A stretch of 64,000 nucleotides of DNA from assembly GCF_042242105.1 (NCBI RefSeq), contig NC_092020.1, positions 2,221,001 to 2,285,000 on the forward strand. The letters run 5' to 3'. Below, in pieces: positions 22,249 to 35,676 of the stretch (its first letter is position 1; every line of letters begins with the position of its first letter). A model generated the notes under the pieces. That model did no database searches, was not told where the DNA came from, and saw nothing but the letters and a program-made list of their open reading frames with translations. Position numbers and translations under genes: made by a program. The DNA is from Pempheris klunzingeri. Its lineage: Eukaryota > Chordata > Actinopteri > Acropomatiformes > Pempheridae.

Positions 22249-25200
22249 CTGTAAAAACACAAGAGGTTTAGATACTAGACAATACATGACCCAAACTAGT
22301 GTATAATTAAAGCATGCAGCACTCCATTTTCACTTTCTGCCCCGGGTTATATTCTTCAAAATAAACTGGGTCACTGGAGGTAGGACTGTGACTTACTGTC
22401 ATAAAAGAGCAGCTACATTGTGCCCGCTGTGGCTCATTTTGATGAAGCTTTTACCATCAACTCTCCAGTGCACCAATGTGGATCCAGGCAAATGCTTTTT
22501 GTCACAGCTCTCTCAGTGTTGCAACCCCCCCCTTTTTTTTCCTCACTGTGACTGTATTTAAATCTAACACAATGTTTAGCAATGCCAGTGGTGTGGTTCT
22601 ATGATCCATGATGCCCAGAAGATAGGAATCCCCGGACTTTAGCGCCACCATGATGCTCACATTTGTGGTTTTAAGTGAAAAATCTCTTGGATGAATTACC
22701 ATAGCACCAGTAGTGCTAAAAGCACTGCTGTGCCTGTATGGCTGCAGTCTTGCAGAGTCACTAGCATGACTGCAGGCGCTTAGCCTTGTCTAAGTCCATC
22801 CCAATAAAAGGCTCAAATCATGCTGTTCATGTTTTAAAGCCACTTTGCCCCCCAGGAGCAGACAGTCGAACACTGATCTTAAGTATAGTAAACAGAACAT
22901 GGGTGAGCTTTACATCAGATTACATCCAAACAAGTTCCTGTCATCCTAAGGTCCAAACCGATGGCAGTGTGACACTGGATCTCCTCAGACGACACGAATC
23001 ATAGAAAATGACGTCTGATATTGTTACAGTGCAGCTGTTCTGGGTGGGGGAGAATAAAGCAATAAATCGAATTGTTATGTTGTATCAGATAAGAGGATAG
23101 ATAACGATCCAGAGTGGAGCCACAATGCAATTGAATTGGTGTTCCACAAAAGAGGCATTAGCTTCCCACAGGTTTGGAATAGACATTGTGCAAGAAAGGG
23201 TCTAATGTGGGTGAGCTACACACTTCAGGAGTTAAGATTTGTGATGAGGTGGAGATTTTGTCCAAATAAACCCCATGCTTGCCACCATTAAACAGGGTTT
23301 ACCCAGCATAGCAGAAGTGAAAATATATCATTATGAAATGACTACATAACAAAAATAAAGCCAAAAATATGATTATATACTGCTTGTTATTACTATCTTT
23401 AAACCATGTTCACACGTACCATTACATCACTGGTTAGAATATAAATATTTAAATTGTGTGTAAATAATCTGTAAAGGGTTCTATATAATGTGCCTCGTTT
23501 TAACAACGGACTGATTCCAGGGTTGATTTAACATGAACTGCCTTCTGAAGCTGAAATATAAAGGCGCAAGGCTCTCTCTCACTCAGACGACAGCTGAAAC
23601 AACAGTGTTGATTGGCAGATATGATGGGGGTGGATTTAAAACACATGTTGGCCATCAGTTCTCGCCGTTCAAAGCTTGTTATAATCCCTGCACCCCAGGG
23701 ACAACACAGCTGCAGTATGTTGTTTAGCAACCGGTCTAATTTTAAGTCACCAGCCTGAACTTGATTCATCGAATGTGCTAATAAAGACAATATCATTGCA
23801 TCATTATAAAACATTATTTAAGCTACACTTCATTCCTACCTTCCTGACTTGGAGTCTTTTCTGATATTTTTTTTCATTTTAGAAGAAAATCATGTTGGTG
23901 TCTCATTTCTTTTCTCCACAGACCTGCCACAGGTATTCAGGGACAGTCAATTTCCAAGTCACTAAAACAGCAAGAGCCCTCTCTCATGCCTGCTGAGATA
24001 AAAATAAAAGCATTTGCTCTTCATCCTCGAGTCAGCTCAGTGGGCAAATCTGTCAGATTGTATTTGTGACGCTCACAGTGCTCGCTGTGTGCATTTGTCA
24101 TCGCGCAGAGGTTTGATTCCTCGCTGACATCATGCGGCTCAGTGTTATCATGTGTGCTGGCTGGACAGGGCATGCAGCCTTATAGCTCTCTCTGGCTGAA
24201 CCCTCTCTCTGCCTTATCGTCAAGAGGATGAGGTAAGTGCTAAAACACAGCTGAGAGGATATCTGTGAAGCGGCCATTAGATTTCTTTGTTTTGCTGGCA
24301 TCTATTATTAAATTACCTCTTACTGTTTAATTAATCAACCCGGTGTTCATTACTCCCAAACTCACAGCACTCGATATTTGTTGACTCAATTTACTTTATT
24401 ATCATTTTAGTGTTGAACAATATTCGCAAAATTGAATCAACAGAGACATTCTCACTCCTGGATACCAGCACAGAGCTGTGGAAGCTGACGTCTTTGGAGG
24501 CTATTAAGAGTGAGTGTTTAATAGAGTTTAACCTTAATGCTGATTTCAGGCCATCAGGGACGGCTGACTTTCAAAAGAGAAACAGAAGAGACAACGCTCG
24601 CATGAACATTCATTGCCATAATGTGAGGTTTTGCACACAGGCCCTTCATCAGGCATGAAGACAAAAACAGAGACGCTCCTACTAATACCTGCAAAAAGGG
24701 GCCGCCTGGTCATGTCATACAAGCACAATGAATATGTACAAAGAACCTTATACGATACACAATATACAATCTTTTCTAAACCACATCTATACATCATAAG
24801 ACCACCAACTACCAGAGTAATAAATAAAGTCCAGAATAAAGTCCACTCATATACACATGAGAACTGTAAAATACACTTCTACACATATCTGGTCAAAGAC
24901 CTTATATGGTGCATGAATCAGAACAAATTAAAAATCACTCGACAGTATCAGGTGTGAACTGTCACACTGTCAGTCGTAATGCAATAACAAGACGGAAACA
25001 GAAACAGAAACAGAAAGATGCAACTGGACCTAAGTACATACAAGATACAAGCATGTCAGGCTGTAAACCCGAAACGCTTCTTTTTTGAGTAGCAGTGAGT
25101 TACTATCACCTCCGTGTTGAGAATGTTTGATCACCTCAGGGCCCCAAATATCTGAGGGAAGAAAGCATTTTGGATTTACACCCTGCATCCAAAAGGGTAA

Positions 25201-27166
25201 AATGAGCAGTTTGATTTGCTGCCATATCTGTAGTAACTCTCCTGCGGTGACTGTTCCTCTGCCCTGCTAGGTCGCTCTCCTCTGTGTACCAGTTGTATCT
25301 GTGTGTGGAGACATGCCTTGTATTTTCATAATTGCTCTGATGTTATTGTGTGCATTTGATCCTCAGCAGGTGGGCTATGCTCTGTCTTTCCACTGCTGTG
25401 CTTGTGCTGTCATTGCTGCTCAGTGTTGCATGTTTGTATCTACACAGACGCGCTGAGGTTATGGGTTAGATTAGGACTTGTGGCTGTAGTGAGTCTTGTG
25501 CACAGGCTTCCTCTGGTTCATCTTCACCTTGTTCCAGCTGTGCTTGTTATTGATGCAATATACTATGTTTTCATAGCTGACAGGCAGCCAGTAAGTTCTC
25601 TGACACCATTGGCTCTACAACTTTTCAGATCGTATGGTGTGCTCTCACACACTCTGCCAACCAAGTGAAATGTCGCATCAAACCAACTGACTCTTGCTTT
25701 AATGTGTCTCCCGAAAGTCGAGCGACCACCCCATGAATTCCCCTGGTGTACAACAGGTACAACAGAGAACTACTGAGGTTTGCGTGAGCGAAACAAGAAA
25801 TTTGTCACCAGAATCATACAGTGCACACACCAGGCTGCAGCACATTCAAAAACATATTAGACCCCCCCCCCCGCCCGCCCGCCGCCACAGCATATAAACC
25901 TGCATGCGTATTAAAATAGGCTCTGCATACAATGTGGGTGTATTTATGGCAGATTGCTTCATTCCGGCTGAATAGTTTTGAATAGTAAAAACAATGAAGG
26001 AAATAAAAAGGGATTTATGCTGGAACAAGAACGGGAACATTATGAAGATGCAAATGCAACAGATAAACAAACCAAAAAGCCAAATCAAAAGCCTGCTGGC
26101 TGAGTCGATTTTCTATCTGATGACTTGCATGGCTGTGTGCACATGTGAGTCTCAAGGGCTTATGTTCCTCTGTCAAACCTGCCGTCTGCATCCCATCACT
26201 CACTGCTCATACAAGAAACCTGATATACTACGCTTTGATTTGCCCGGCTATATTTATACACCTTTGAAGGAAACATGAATTCATAAAAATGTGTAAGAGG
26301 TTTGGCATTGCTTGCGTCTGGCTGAATGTCAGCAGCGTGAGGTTTATTACTACAAGTGCATATCCCAAATTACATTACATTCGATTTACTTGTCATGTTA
26401 TCATAAATAAGCAAGAATAACCTTTCGGCAAGGGCATTAGCACTGATGAATTAGTAGTGACTACTTCATGAACTCGTGTTCAAGGGGCCAGAGATTTTTT
26501 TCGGAGAAGTTTAACATTAAACTGACGCAAGCTGCCTTTTGGTGATGCAGCCTGCGATGAGCCCGGCCAAAAACATCATCGTCATAATCAAAGGCCATCT
26601 ACCAATCAGACCCCCCTGTGTCTGAGAAAATAAGACTCACTGGCCCTGAGAGAAATCGGACCATCGGGACACAAGCAGCATCTGGTCCAACAGCGTTTCA
26701 CTTATTAGGCACAATCCCGGAAACATGGGGGTGGTAGTGAATTATGCAAATTTGAACAAAACAGCCTCCTGCTGTTGAAGGAAGGATTGGATGCAATGTC
26801 ATCAATAGTGTGTTTAATTTACCTATAGGTAGTCAGATAATCCTAATCTCATGGCATCCTATCTCCACGCCGACCACAACTAAATCTGAAAACTAAATGT
26901 CATCTATAATTTTGTCGTCGGGGAAAAGAGGATATGTTTAATGTAGTGTACTAAGTGATATTCCCCGTGGATCTGTGCTGTCAATTTAAATTGGCTTCTG
27001 GTTTGACTCACTAAGCCCACTGACTCAATTAACCCCCCTCCCCCCCTCTGGACACTCCGGATTTTAGGTTTTATTCATGACTGTAGAGAGACTGAGCGGA
27101 TGCAGTGCACGATTTAACTAAAGTCCATCCTCAACCTTCCACACTCCACGAACCCACGGCACCTGA

Positions 27167-27215
<49 letters not shown>

Positions 27216-30054
27216 GTCAAGCTCATTCTTTCGTTCCATCACTCCATCTGCTCCCCTTCATCGTTTCCTTTCTCTGTCCCTCTCTCTCTCTCATGAGTGC
27301 ATTTTGTGAGTGTATTTTTAGTACGGTAGCCCCGGTGGGAAACTCTAGTGTTAACACCCCATTGGCAGGCCTATAGTGCCATTCTCTACCCTTTGAAGAT
27401 TCACTGAATAGATCCTATTACATTTTCACACTTGAGAGAACCTGGAAACCTGTGAAAAATGGTACATGCGGTGCCGATTCTCCTCAAATACACGAAGACA
27501 TATAATATGTATCACTCGGAGGATGCAGACCAAATGTGTGTGCACATGCGTGTGTTTTTTTGGCCGGTTGAGTGGTGAGCAGCGGAGGGATATATGGAGG
27601 CAGTGTGCAAGGCGAGTGAGCTGAAGTGAAGTAGTGCGGAAAGGCCCTGCTGCTGTGTGCGAGGAAGAGAACCAGCAGTCTGAATAGTGTGTAATGGAGA
27701 GAGGAGATAAGATGTTAGCAACAGTCTGCCTGACACACTGGATTCAACAAAGATACTATATATGTACGTGAGTATAGTCTTTAGCGACTGTAAATCATAA
27801 ATTGCACCTCAGTATATCACTGAGGATGTTAATCTGTTATACTGCACCTATCACCCCTTCACAAAACAGCCATTTATCACAGAAAGTGATTTCTACAGCA
27901 GACAGGTCTTCTACAGCTGTTTGCTGTTCTTCAGATGTGTCCACGTTTCCCTTTTTCGGAAAAATCCGTACAGTTTACATTCAGACAACGTGAGTTACTG
28001 CTATAAATAGCTTGTTAGGAGCAGAAAGGAGATTGATGATACAGCTGTAACAATTTGAGTCTCTTAAGGACACACTTGGAGGGGAGGGTGGGGGAAGTGA
28101 TAGCATGGAGGCTCTGAGCTTCGACTGGAGTTTCAAGTTTCTAATCACACATGCTGACCAACGGGACACAAACGACACTGGTGAGGACTCTCGTGTGACT
28201 AGACCTTTCAGTCCATCCAATTAGAGAAGGAGAACAGTGACATGAGGTCTGTAATTAGTGCAGTGTCCATGGTCCGCCAGCATGGAGAAGACTTTTGAAC
28301 AGACCATTTACTCCTGCCCTCTTGTTTAAAACCGGTCGACTGTGGCATTTTTTGCAACCAGATAATCAAATTATTCTTCAGGCTCCTAAACTTCTTGCCA
28401 AACTGCTTTTGGCTGATGCACACAGGAACGCGCTGGATGTGTTATGTAATGTATTTGAAGTTGTAATTAAAAACTCATTACTCCAAACACTTGCTGACCT
28501 AATCCCGCTGCCTGGTTCGCATGTTCTCATTAGCATCATGTTGTGATCACTGAGCTCACTAGTGGGCTCTCCTGACTTTACCTTAAACCACAGAGCTGCA
28601 GGCTATCGTGACGCGTGGTCTGTGATCTCTGGGACCTTTAAGTTCACGTAATAAATATATAGAGTTTTTGGAACAGTTTGTTCTGTTTTCAGCGGGTGAA
28701 AGACATTTCTGACGACACATCTCAGTGAAGCTGAGCTCAAAAGTTCAGTTCCTTTTGGTAAAACTGCTCCTTGTGCCGTGAACCCTGTAGGGCTTCAATA
28801 TGTTTATTACTCAGACTGTCCTGTGACTGGTTCTTTGTTTATTTGTCAATACCCTTGTTTTTCCATGGCAGGCGGCAAATAGGCTCTGAGTATCAAGATA
28901 TTATCTGTTTGTTATAAAAGGACATGGACACCAACATGCACATTTTGCACCACAAGATAAGATGAGGCTGTCTCCAAGCTCATCAATACTTTTTTCTTTT
29001 TCTTTTGCAAAGTATTGGACCCTCGGCTGGACATGTGCCTCTCAAAATAACAGAACAGTGTTAAATTGTTAAACATTTTAAAGCATTTTAAACCTTAAAT
29101 GTTACACTGAGGCGTGTTTCCTGCTTGCTTTAAAGATGACAGGTGAATGATGATGGCATATTTGCCAAGAAGGAAAAATGGCATTTAAGTGACCACAATA
29201 AAATATCTCCTTCACCTTTACACTTCTGCCAGGACACTTCAGACGTAACCCCAGAAAATATGAGTTTGTGTTCAAAATAAAACTATGAGCTATACAACAG
29301 CATCGCTCACCTTGGCCGCTCATGGGACAGCGCAGGTTCTGATATAGGGAGGGATGTGATTTATCTTGGATGGAGAACCAAGGATGAGGCCAGATGAGGT
29401 GGGTTGTAGGGGGTGGGCTGGGATGGGATTGGGAGGGAGTAGTGGTGGTGGGGGGTGTCATTATTTGTGAAGAGGCATGAGGTGAGACGGGCAAGGCTGT
29501 GGAAACTCCATCACACTGGGAGCGGAGGCTCATTTGACATAGCAGCCTGATTGTCAAACACAGAGGTCACGGGCCACACATCATATTACATAATCTCAGC
29601 TGTGATGGAGGAGAGCAGGACTACACACATACTGTGTGCCAGTGAGGCCAAGATCGGTCCTTTTGGCTTTGATCGTATTCAAATGATTAAAGATTAAAGA
29701 ATTATCTGAAATAATAAAAGAAATTCTCTTTTGGTCCAGTAGAATAATCACTTTCCCTGCTCTATGTTCAGCGTCTCATCACTCATAACAACTTATTTTG
29801 ACCATAAAGCCTCCGGGTCTACTCCAAACTCAGCACTCCTTTCTTCATCTCTCACCTGCGTTCCTGAGCTTCTTGTTCCTGTACACGGACAGGATGACGA
29901 GGACGTTGCCCAGGATGTCCACCACAATGGTGAAGATCAGCACGCTGGCCAGCGCAGTGGACACTCCAGCGGAGGAGGACGCGCTCAGTCCGCGGTCGCT
30001 CTCGTTCTGGGACAAACAGTTCGAGTCGTTCACATCCTTCACCTCTAAATCCAT
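21383..30054 (-). CDS. mtnr1c: Melatonin receptor type 1C (Mel1c), 2 exons
   Basis: The spliced CDS joins 30054-29856 and 22248-21383. The total is 1065 bases, giving 354 residues; the intron is GT-AG, phase 1, about 7.6 kb. It is a class A GPCR that couples mainly to Gi in melatonin-receptor families. Seen: N-linked sequons at Asn9 and Asn17; TM1 in exon 1; Cys105 and Cys182 for the extracellular disulfide; NRY (129-131) instead of DRY; and NAIIY instead of NPxxY in TM7. The last two are melatonin-receptor hallmarks. The tail [16 protein letters not shown] matches the Mel1c tail rather than MT1 or MT2. Asn167 and Gln186 align with the MT1 ligand contacts Asn162 and Gln181, so melatonin binding is expected. 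The neighbour vma21 matches the human VMA21-GPR50 pair, and GPR50 is the mammalian descendant of Mel1c. Confidence 0.95.
22249..29855 (-). other. Intron of mtnr1c
   Basis: A 7.6 kb intron with no other supported gene. It contains a (CA)n microsatellite at 27171-27212, C-rich runs near 25862-25886 and 27034-27048, and a weak tRNA-like A-box/B-box pair near 24030-24120 that I do not call. Open frames here are short and lack similarity. Confidence 0.7.
27171..27212. repeat. (CA)n microsatellite
   Basis: About 20 nearly perfect CA units in the mtnr1c intron. A CT-rich tract follows at about 27270-27292. Confidence 0.95.
29856..30054 (-). CDS. mtnr1c: mtnr1c coding exon 1
   Basis: It encodes residues 1-66 plus one base: the extracellular N-terminus with two sequons, TM1 (about 34-57) and YRNKKLRNA. 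The donor is CGCAG|GTGAG. The same intron position, just after the KLRNAG motif, is shared by vertebrate melatonin receptors. Confidence 0.93.
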
Positions 30055-32255
30055 CTCCCCTCAGGGTGCAGCGACCATGGTGGAAACACTCCAATGTTCA
30101 TTTGAAAATAGACACTCACTGATAAAAAAACAAAAAAAAATTCAAAAGGATTTTACTGGAGGGAGTCTTGAACTTTTTGAGGGACGAAAGCACACTTCTC
30201 CTCCGCCTGTAGAGTAGTGGGAGCGAGACGCGAGCCTTGACATGATAATTAAAATATTAATAGGTTTTACGCATGCAGGGAAATTGAAGAAGTTCATATT
30301 TAAGGTGATGAAGATGCCAGGAGCTCGAGTGTCACCGCCGTCCTCCGTGCGGTCCTCGTGAGTCACCAAGGCTCTTCCTGCGCGCTGCTCCATTCTGCCA
30401 GGAGGGCTCGTTCAGCAGGCATGTGAGCGCACTCCTGCGCGTAATGGAAATGCGAGGGTGCGAAGCGCACGCACGGAGCTACAGAGAGTCCCGTGTTGGC
30501 TCTTTTAAGGGCATCATTAAAAACCACACTTGTGTTCAGTTCTCTCTGCAGTCACAAAGGATGGAGCGCTTGTTGGAAAAAAAAAAAATCAGCTCTTTCA
30601 CCACCACAAACTCTAAGATCTTTGCGCTCTGCTCCGCTCCTGCGCACCTGTCTGAGTAAACAAACAACCCTGTGCAGAGGAGTTGTGGGTGTCGAGGATA
30701 CTGTTGCTTGTTTTGAGTGGAAGGTTTGCAACAGCAGCCACTGATAACTTGTCGGGTTTCTTACTTACCTTCAGTAAAACAGAGCGCTTCCTCTTCCATG
30801 TGCATGGAAATGGCGCCTTCGTGTGTCCAACAGACACTCTTGCAAACAGGGAAAAACACAAAAACATCCGATCAATATTTTAGTTGCATATTAAGAAAAG
30901 ATTTAACATGAATTGTGCATAAGAGGTGTTATGTAAGGCTCTAAGCTGTGTGCACATTAGCTCTTATGACATAATAAGCAGCAAAAAAAACAAAAAAAAA
31001 AGTTAAACTAAACCTTTATTTCTAAAAACTCTACTTTTTAATTGACCCAGCTTGTACTGGAAGTCTTGACGTCAGGGGAGTCAGATCTCATTCTGAAGTC
31101 CTCAGTGAAGTCCTATTCTTGGCAACTACAATGAACTACAAAAACTGGGACAAAAACAGTAAAGACTTCAATGCCAAGAAATCCTATGAGGTGTAGGGCT
31201 GCAATAAATTCTTATTCTTATTATCCATCATGGTGTTTCATTAATTAGTGAGTTAATGACCATGCATAGGTCATGGCTGTCATTTCATTCCAAAAGCTCT
31301 GTTTCCCCTGATCACTGTGCTTGAATGTATCCAGTCTTTAAACCATTTCTGAAAATCTTCAGGTGCATGTCCAGATTTAGCGTGGACCTGGTCTGACACT
31401 CACACTCGAGGGGACAGGGTGGAGGTTTGACCAGCGGACAGTAACGTGGCTGTTTCACTGTGGATTATATTTACAAAAATGTCCTGAAATTGCTCGTGTG
31501 GATGTGTGTCATGTGGAGTGTGGAGCGTGTGGACAAGTGCAGGAGCCAGTGTTGTCATCTGAAAACGTAACCATGACGACAGTCTTTCCTTATCAATCTT
31601 ATCCGAGTGGTGCAGTGAGGTTAAGGAATGGACTGACAGAGCAGAGGTAATATAGATCTAATTAACTATTACAATCAATGTGGGAAATGCAAGATATATC
31701 CGAGTCAAGATATATTATGTAATTATGTAAGATAGAAGATATATTAGAGGATGTTGGGGACCAATGTAAGATAGTGTAATATGGTTTGTGGATTTCATTT
31801 CATATAATTCATTATGGGCAAGAAGTAGCACAGACACAAATGGTTCGTTTGCAGTACAATTTATAGATGATCACTCTTTGTTGTGGATTGATAGTTAGGA
31901 ATGAACACAATGTAATGCTAAACAGAGGCAGCATTTAACCTGATTTATATCCTGTGCAATAGCAGGTGCAAGCACAGGGAGTGTGATAAAGCATACCAGA
32001 GGAGGTATCACTCTCATCACTCTGCTGGGACTAAAGTTGGCACAAACGTTTGTTGCGGTAAGGAAGAGAAGATTCCCACATGGAAATTAGGAAATGCTAA
32101 CTAAGGTGCTTTCCAAGAGATCAGTGCAAGCAGATAAAAGTTGAAGACGAGAACCAGAGGGATGCAAATCTATTCAACCGTGAACTAGTTGTAATTTAGC
32201 CTGCCTTAGAAAACCAGAGTCCCTTTGGTGTACAGGAGCTAGACGTACCAAGAAT
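30055..32255. other. mtnr1c 5' flank, then intergenic DNA
   Basis: The first 430 bases upstream of the mtnr1c ATG are relatively rich in CpG (for example near 30340-30480) and are the likely promoter/5' UTR on the - strand. Beyond about 30900 the sequence is AT-rich. A short stretch near 31194-31215 begins GTAGGGCTGCAATAA and may be a stub of the CAGGGCTGCA repeat family seen at 38612. No gene is supported. Confidence 0.4.
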
Positions 32256-32375
32256 GTACCCTGGTGGAACAGCAATCGTGACAAAGCCAGGAATAAAGCA
32301 TAAAACTTTTATTTGCAGGGTGCTTTGACTAAGTAATAAGAAGGCAACTTAGAAAAGTCTGAACTTCTGGCACAA

Positions 32376-32405
32376 ACAGAAGAAGAGAAGAGAAGAGAAG
32401 AGAAA
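32376..32405. repeat. (AGAAG)n short tandem repeat
   Basis: About five AGAAG/AGAGA-type units lie within the LINE remnant. It is short and imperfect. Confidence 0.7.
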
Positions 32406-32604
32406 TGACTAGTGCTCATCAGAGCAGTGGGAAAGATGGCACATGTTATTAAACGCTGGCACCCGTAGGAGAGAACATGGTGTTAAGTATGAAAGAGTTT
32501 GGGATACTGACCAACATCCTTTAATGTGGAAACAAGCAATAATAGTGAATGTCATAAAACCAGTGAAAGACCCTTCAGATCCTTCTAGCTATAGCTCTGC
32601 TGCC

Positions 32605-33006
32605 TTAAAGGGATAGTTTCATTTCTTTTTTTTTTTAAGTGGGGTTGTATGAGGTACTTATCAATAGCCAGTGTACCCACAGTACCCACAGTAGATGGTT
32701 GTTGGCACGCCCCCGGTTTGGAGAGGCCCACAGGAGTACCTGTAAGAACACTAAGCAATGTACTGCTGTGGACGGGGGCAGCAGGAAAAGTATTTTAGTC
32801 ACCTAAAAAGGTCACTTAGAAAAAGTTTTGTTAAGTGGCCTTTTAGGTGGCTAGAATATATTTTTCTACTGCCCCCTTACTTAGCATCTGTGCGGGTCCT
32901 CCTGTCTTCTTCTTGAAAACTGAGAGCATGCCGACCACCATCTACTGTGAGTAATGTTCTGACTATGGAGAAAAACCTCATTCAGATCCAATTCAAACTA
33001 TCCCGT
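32605..33006. mobile_element. Fold-back MITE inserted in the LINE remnant
   Basis: The left end TTAAAGGGATAGTTTCA at 32605 is mirrored near the right end by AACTATCCCGTTG. The arms pair over much of their length: ACAGTAGATGGTTGTTGGCA on the left with TGCCGACCACCATCTACTGT on the right, and GACGGGGGCAGCAGGAAA with TCTACTGCCCCC around a centre near 32825. It is about 400 bp with no coding capacity. The right TTAA appears mutated. The element interrupts the LINE RT reading and so is younger than it. Confidence 0.8.
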
Positions 33007-33318
33007 TGTCATTTTTGTAAAATCATGGAATGAATAGTCACAGAGAAATAATGTATTTCCCAGAGAGTAAAGCTTTTTTTTATATCCCTGTCACAGTGGA
33101 TTCTTCCGTGGTCAGGAGACAGTGTGTAGTATCAGACATCAGGAAAGCACAGACCAACAGCAGTGAAAGCAGGGATAGCTGCTGTGGCAGTGCATGTAAT
33201 TGGGTTGTGAACTTTTAATATGACAGGAAAATACAAGGACAAGTAGGTGCAGAATACTCCAGTGTGTGTGGTGTATTCTGTTGTTATTCAGCGTAATGAT
33301 CAATGACATGTTCTCTCT

Positions 33319-35676
33319 GGGTGAGCAGAGCGGAGGGAAATCTTTCCACTCTCCACTCCACTCTCCAATCTCTCCACTTGATGCCAATAAGAAAACTGAG
33401 GATGGAAATGATTGTCGAAGTGTAGTATATAGATAGACGAGGGCCTGCAGTGGTGCTGCTCAATTTTTTTTTGCTTTTTACTTTTGTTTGCTCAATACTG
33501 CAGTGGTACATAATGCCTCCAGGAAATAGACATGTTCTCATGCTGTGGAGTCCTGGTGAAAACTCTCACCTTCTCCAAGTCATCACTCCGAGTTGAGCTT
33601 GTTTCATGCAGTGTGGGTGCTGACTGACTGATGCATGTTTTCTCCTCGGGGCTGTATATACAGTAGGTGTATGTGCTCGCTGCTGAGAATGTTGGCCTGT
33701 ACTGCTGTTAACCTGTACACTCACAGCTTTCGTACATACTGGCCGCCCTCCACAATTCCTGTACATGCTGAACTGCAGCCCATACACTGAAAACTAACTA
33801 AAAGAGTTAGCTCAACTAGCAACATACTATTGTGCCTGGATTATAATTATAGGCCTAAATGGGCCACATCACCTTTTTGGTTACACAATAAAAGGTAGAA
33901 AGCTTTAAAATTTGATTCATTTGGAGTTGCTGCCTCAGTAGATATTGATTCACCCATAAACTTTATATACAGTCTATGAATTTAAACTCCCCAGCACTAC
34001 AGTAGTACTAGCATGGTACGGGCTGTTGCCACCAAAAGAATGAAATATTCAACATCTTGTAGCTTTGTTTGTCTTCTAGAAACTCTGGGTAAACATGCGG
34101 TTCTTTATTAGCTGAGAATTACGACTAAATGTTGTGATTTCTGCAAAAGGGGGGCTAAAAAAACTCTCACATAACTGCTGATATTCCAAAATAAACAAAG
34201 AAACATTATCCCATTGAGGTCATGCTTAGTCACCCGATAAATATAAACTCAGACATGAATAGAAAAGATCTGTTATATTATTGTAGCAAAATACAAAATG
34301 AATGCAAAACAGCTCTAAAAGCAGCCATTTTGATGCTTTTTATCATGTTACATGATCTGGCACCAGCAGATGGAGTCTGACCACTTGTGGTGGAATTAAA
34401 GCTGTTTGAATGTGATTTTTGTTTTTTTCCAGAGCACTTTAAAGACTTTTCATCCACGCTGGCTTCAAAAGAGTGATTCAGATTCAATCTTGACCCTGGA
34501 AACAGCAAACGACCAAACAGTCTCATCTCCAGGTCAGTTTGGTAGCAGCTCTAGAGTGTGTGATCTTAGTGCGGCCTTCATCAGATGAGCAAAATTCATT
34601 TTAGAAAATGGAGTAAACGCTGAAAGGAAGTGCAGCCCTGATTTTAGTAGGAGATATCAGATCTCTGACAGGCATTTTATCAAAATGTCATGAAGAAAAA
34701 TAGCTGGCTCATATTAAGATATGCACATTAGTGTTATCAGCACTCAATAATTGCTTAATTTCCTTGTAAAATATCATGATGACACTCAAAAGTGGCCCTA
34801 AATGTACTGATACCAGATATACAGATATATTTCATACCAGCCTTTTTTAATCTAACTCCCAATTAAAAAAAAAAATTAAATGTTGGCATAGATTTTTAAA
34901 TTCAATACCCTTCAGCAAAGGGTTCTAAATATAAGTGATCATATGGAGAGAACTTGCTTCTTCAGAGTCGTCTATAATATTATTGGAATTACACACACTG
35001 CAGTCACGCTTAGTCCACTTTTATTCTTCTCTCATTGTGCAAAACCAGATTCTTCAATTTGTCCTTCGCAAACACACTTTTCTTAAAACACGCCACTGAA
35101 CACATTTACCATACACTAACATCTTTTCACTTACTACTACACCTTTGTATCTGTGTGCCTTTCTCACCATAAGCTTTTCAGTACTGTACATTGAAAATAT
35201 GGCTAGGATTGTTAGCATAATTACTTGGACACACAATGTGACAAAAATCTAAGGCACTAGAAGTCATAGACTGCGGTTCGCATATTCTGCTGAAGCAAAC
35301 ATAAATCTGGGACGACGAGGGTCAAGACAAAATACTCACAGCAGGCTTTTCTGCTCAGCAAATACATGTGACGTAACAGACAGATCACATGGAAAATACA
35401 AATTGGGAGCACATGATTCATCTCCTCTTTCTCTGTCAAAATATAGGAGCCCATAAATGCAGTCTTTCTGTTGAGATAAGCTCCATCACAGTTCTGCGTA
35501 TGAAGAGCCTAGTCCAGAAATGATTTACCCATATAAAATAGAAATATAGGCACAATTATGTCCCGGTGTGGCTCATCTCCGCTGAGGGCCCAGATCCGTG
35601 TTAAACCAAGCCTGAGAAAGGGACACGTGGCATCCAGCGGTGGACGTCACAGCACCTGTTTTAAACCTCCGGACCA
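33319..35676. other. Intergenic region and probable 3' UTR of neurl1b
   Basis: No coding exon is supported. AATAAA on the - strand (TTTATT at 35020-35025) lies about 650 bases past the neurl1b stop and is the best poly(A) candidate. The DNA from 33319 to 35019 is AT-rich with only short random open frames. Confidence 0.4.

Larger units (their letters stand above)
32256..33318 (+). pseudogene. Decayed LINE (non-LTR retrotransposon) reverse transcriptase, split by a MITE
   Basis: On the + strand, 32256 onward reads VPWWNSNRDKARNKA, the WW segment that precedes the reverse transcriptase in many LINEs. From 32527 it reads WKQAIIVNVIKPVKD then PSDPSSYSSAAL, the start of the RT domain. After the insertion at 32605-33006 the RT resumes at 33007 with CHFCKIME. 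It continues in shifted frames with SGFFRG, DIRKAQTN, NWVVNF, YDRKIQGQVGAEYSS and finally LLFSVMINDMFS. Stops and frameshifts are many and the segment between DIRKAQ and NWVVNF is mostly missing. The order of motifs is that of an RT of the Jockey/RTE-like group; the exact clade is uncertain. No endonuclease or 3' end was recognised. Confidence 0.75.

Noticed and set aside
24030..24120. tRNA-like A box (GCTCAGTGG) and B box (GGTTTGATTCC)
   Set aside because: Spacing of about 75 bases is too long for a tRNA and no cloverleaf arms pair. At best an eroded tRNA-derived SINE head.
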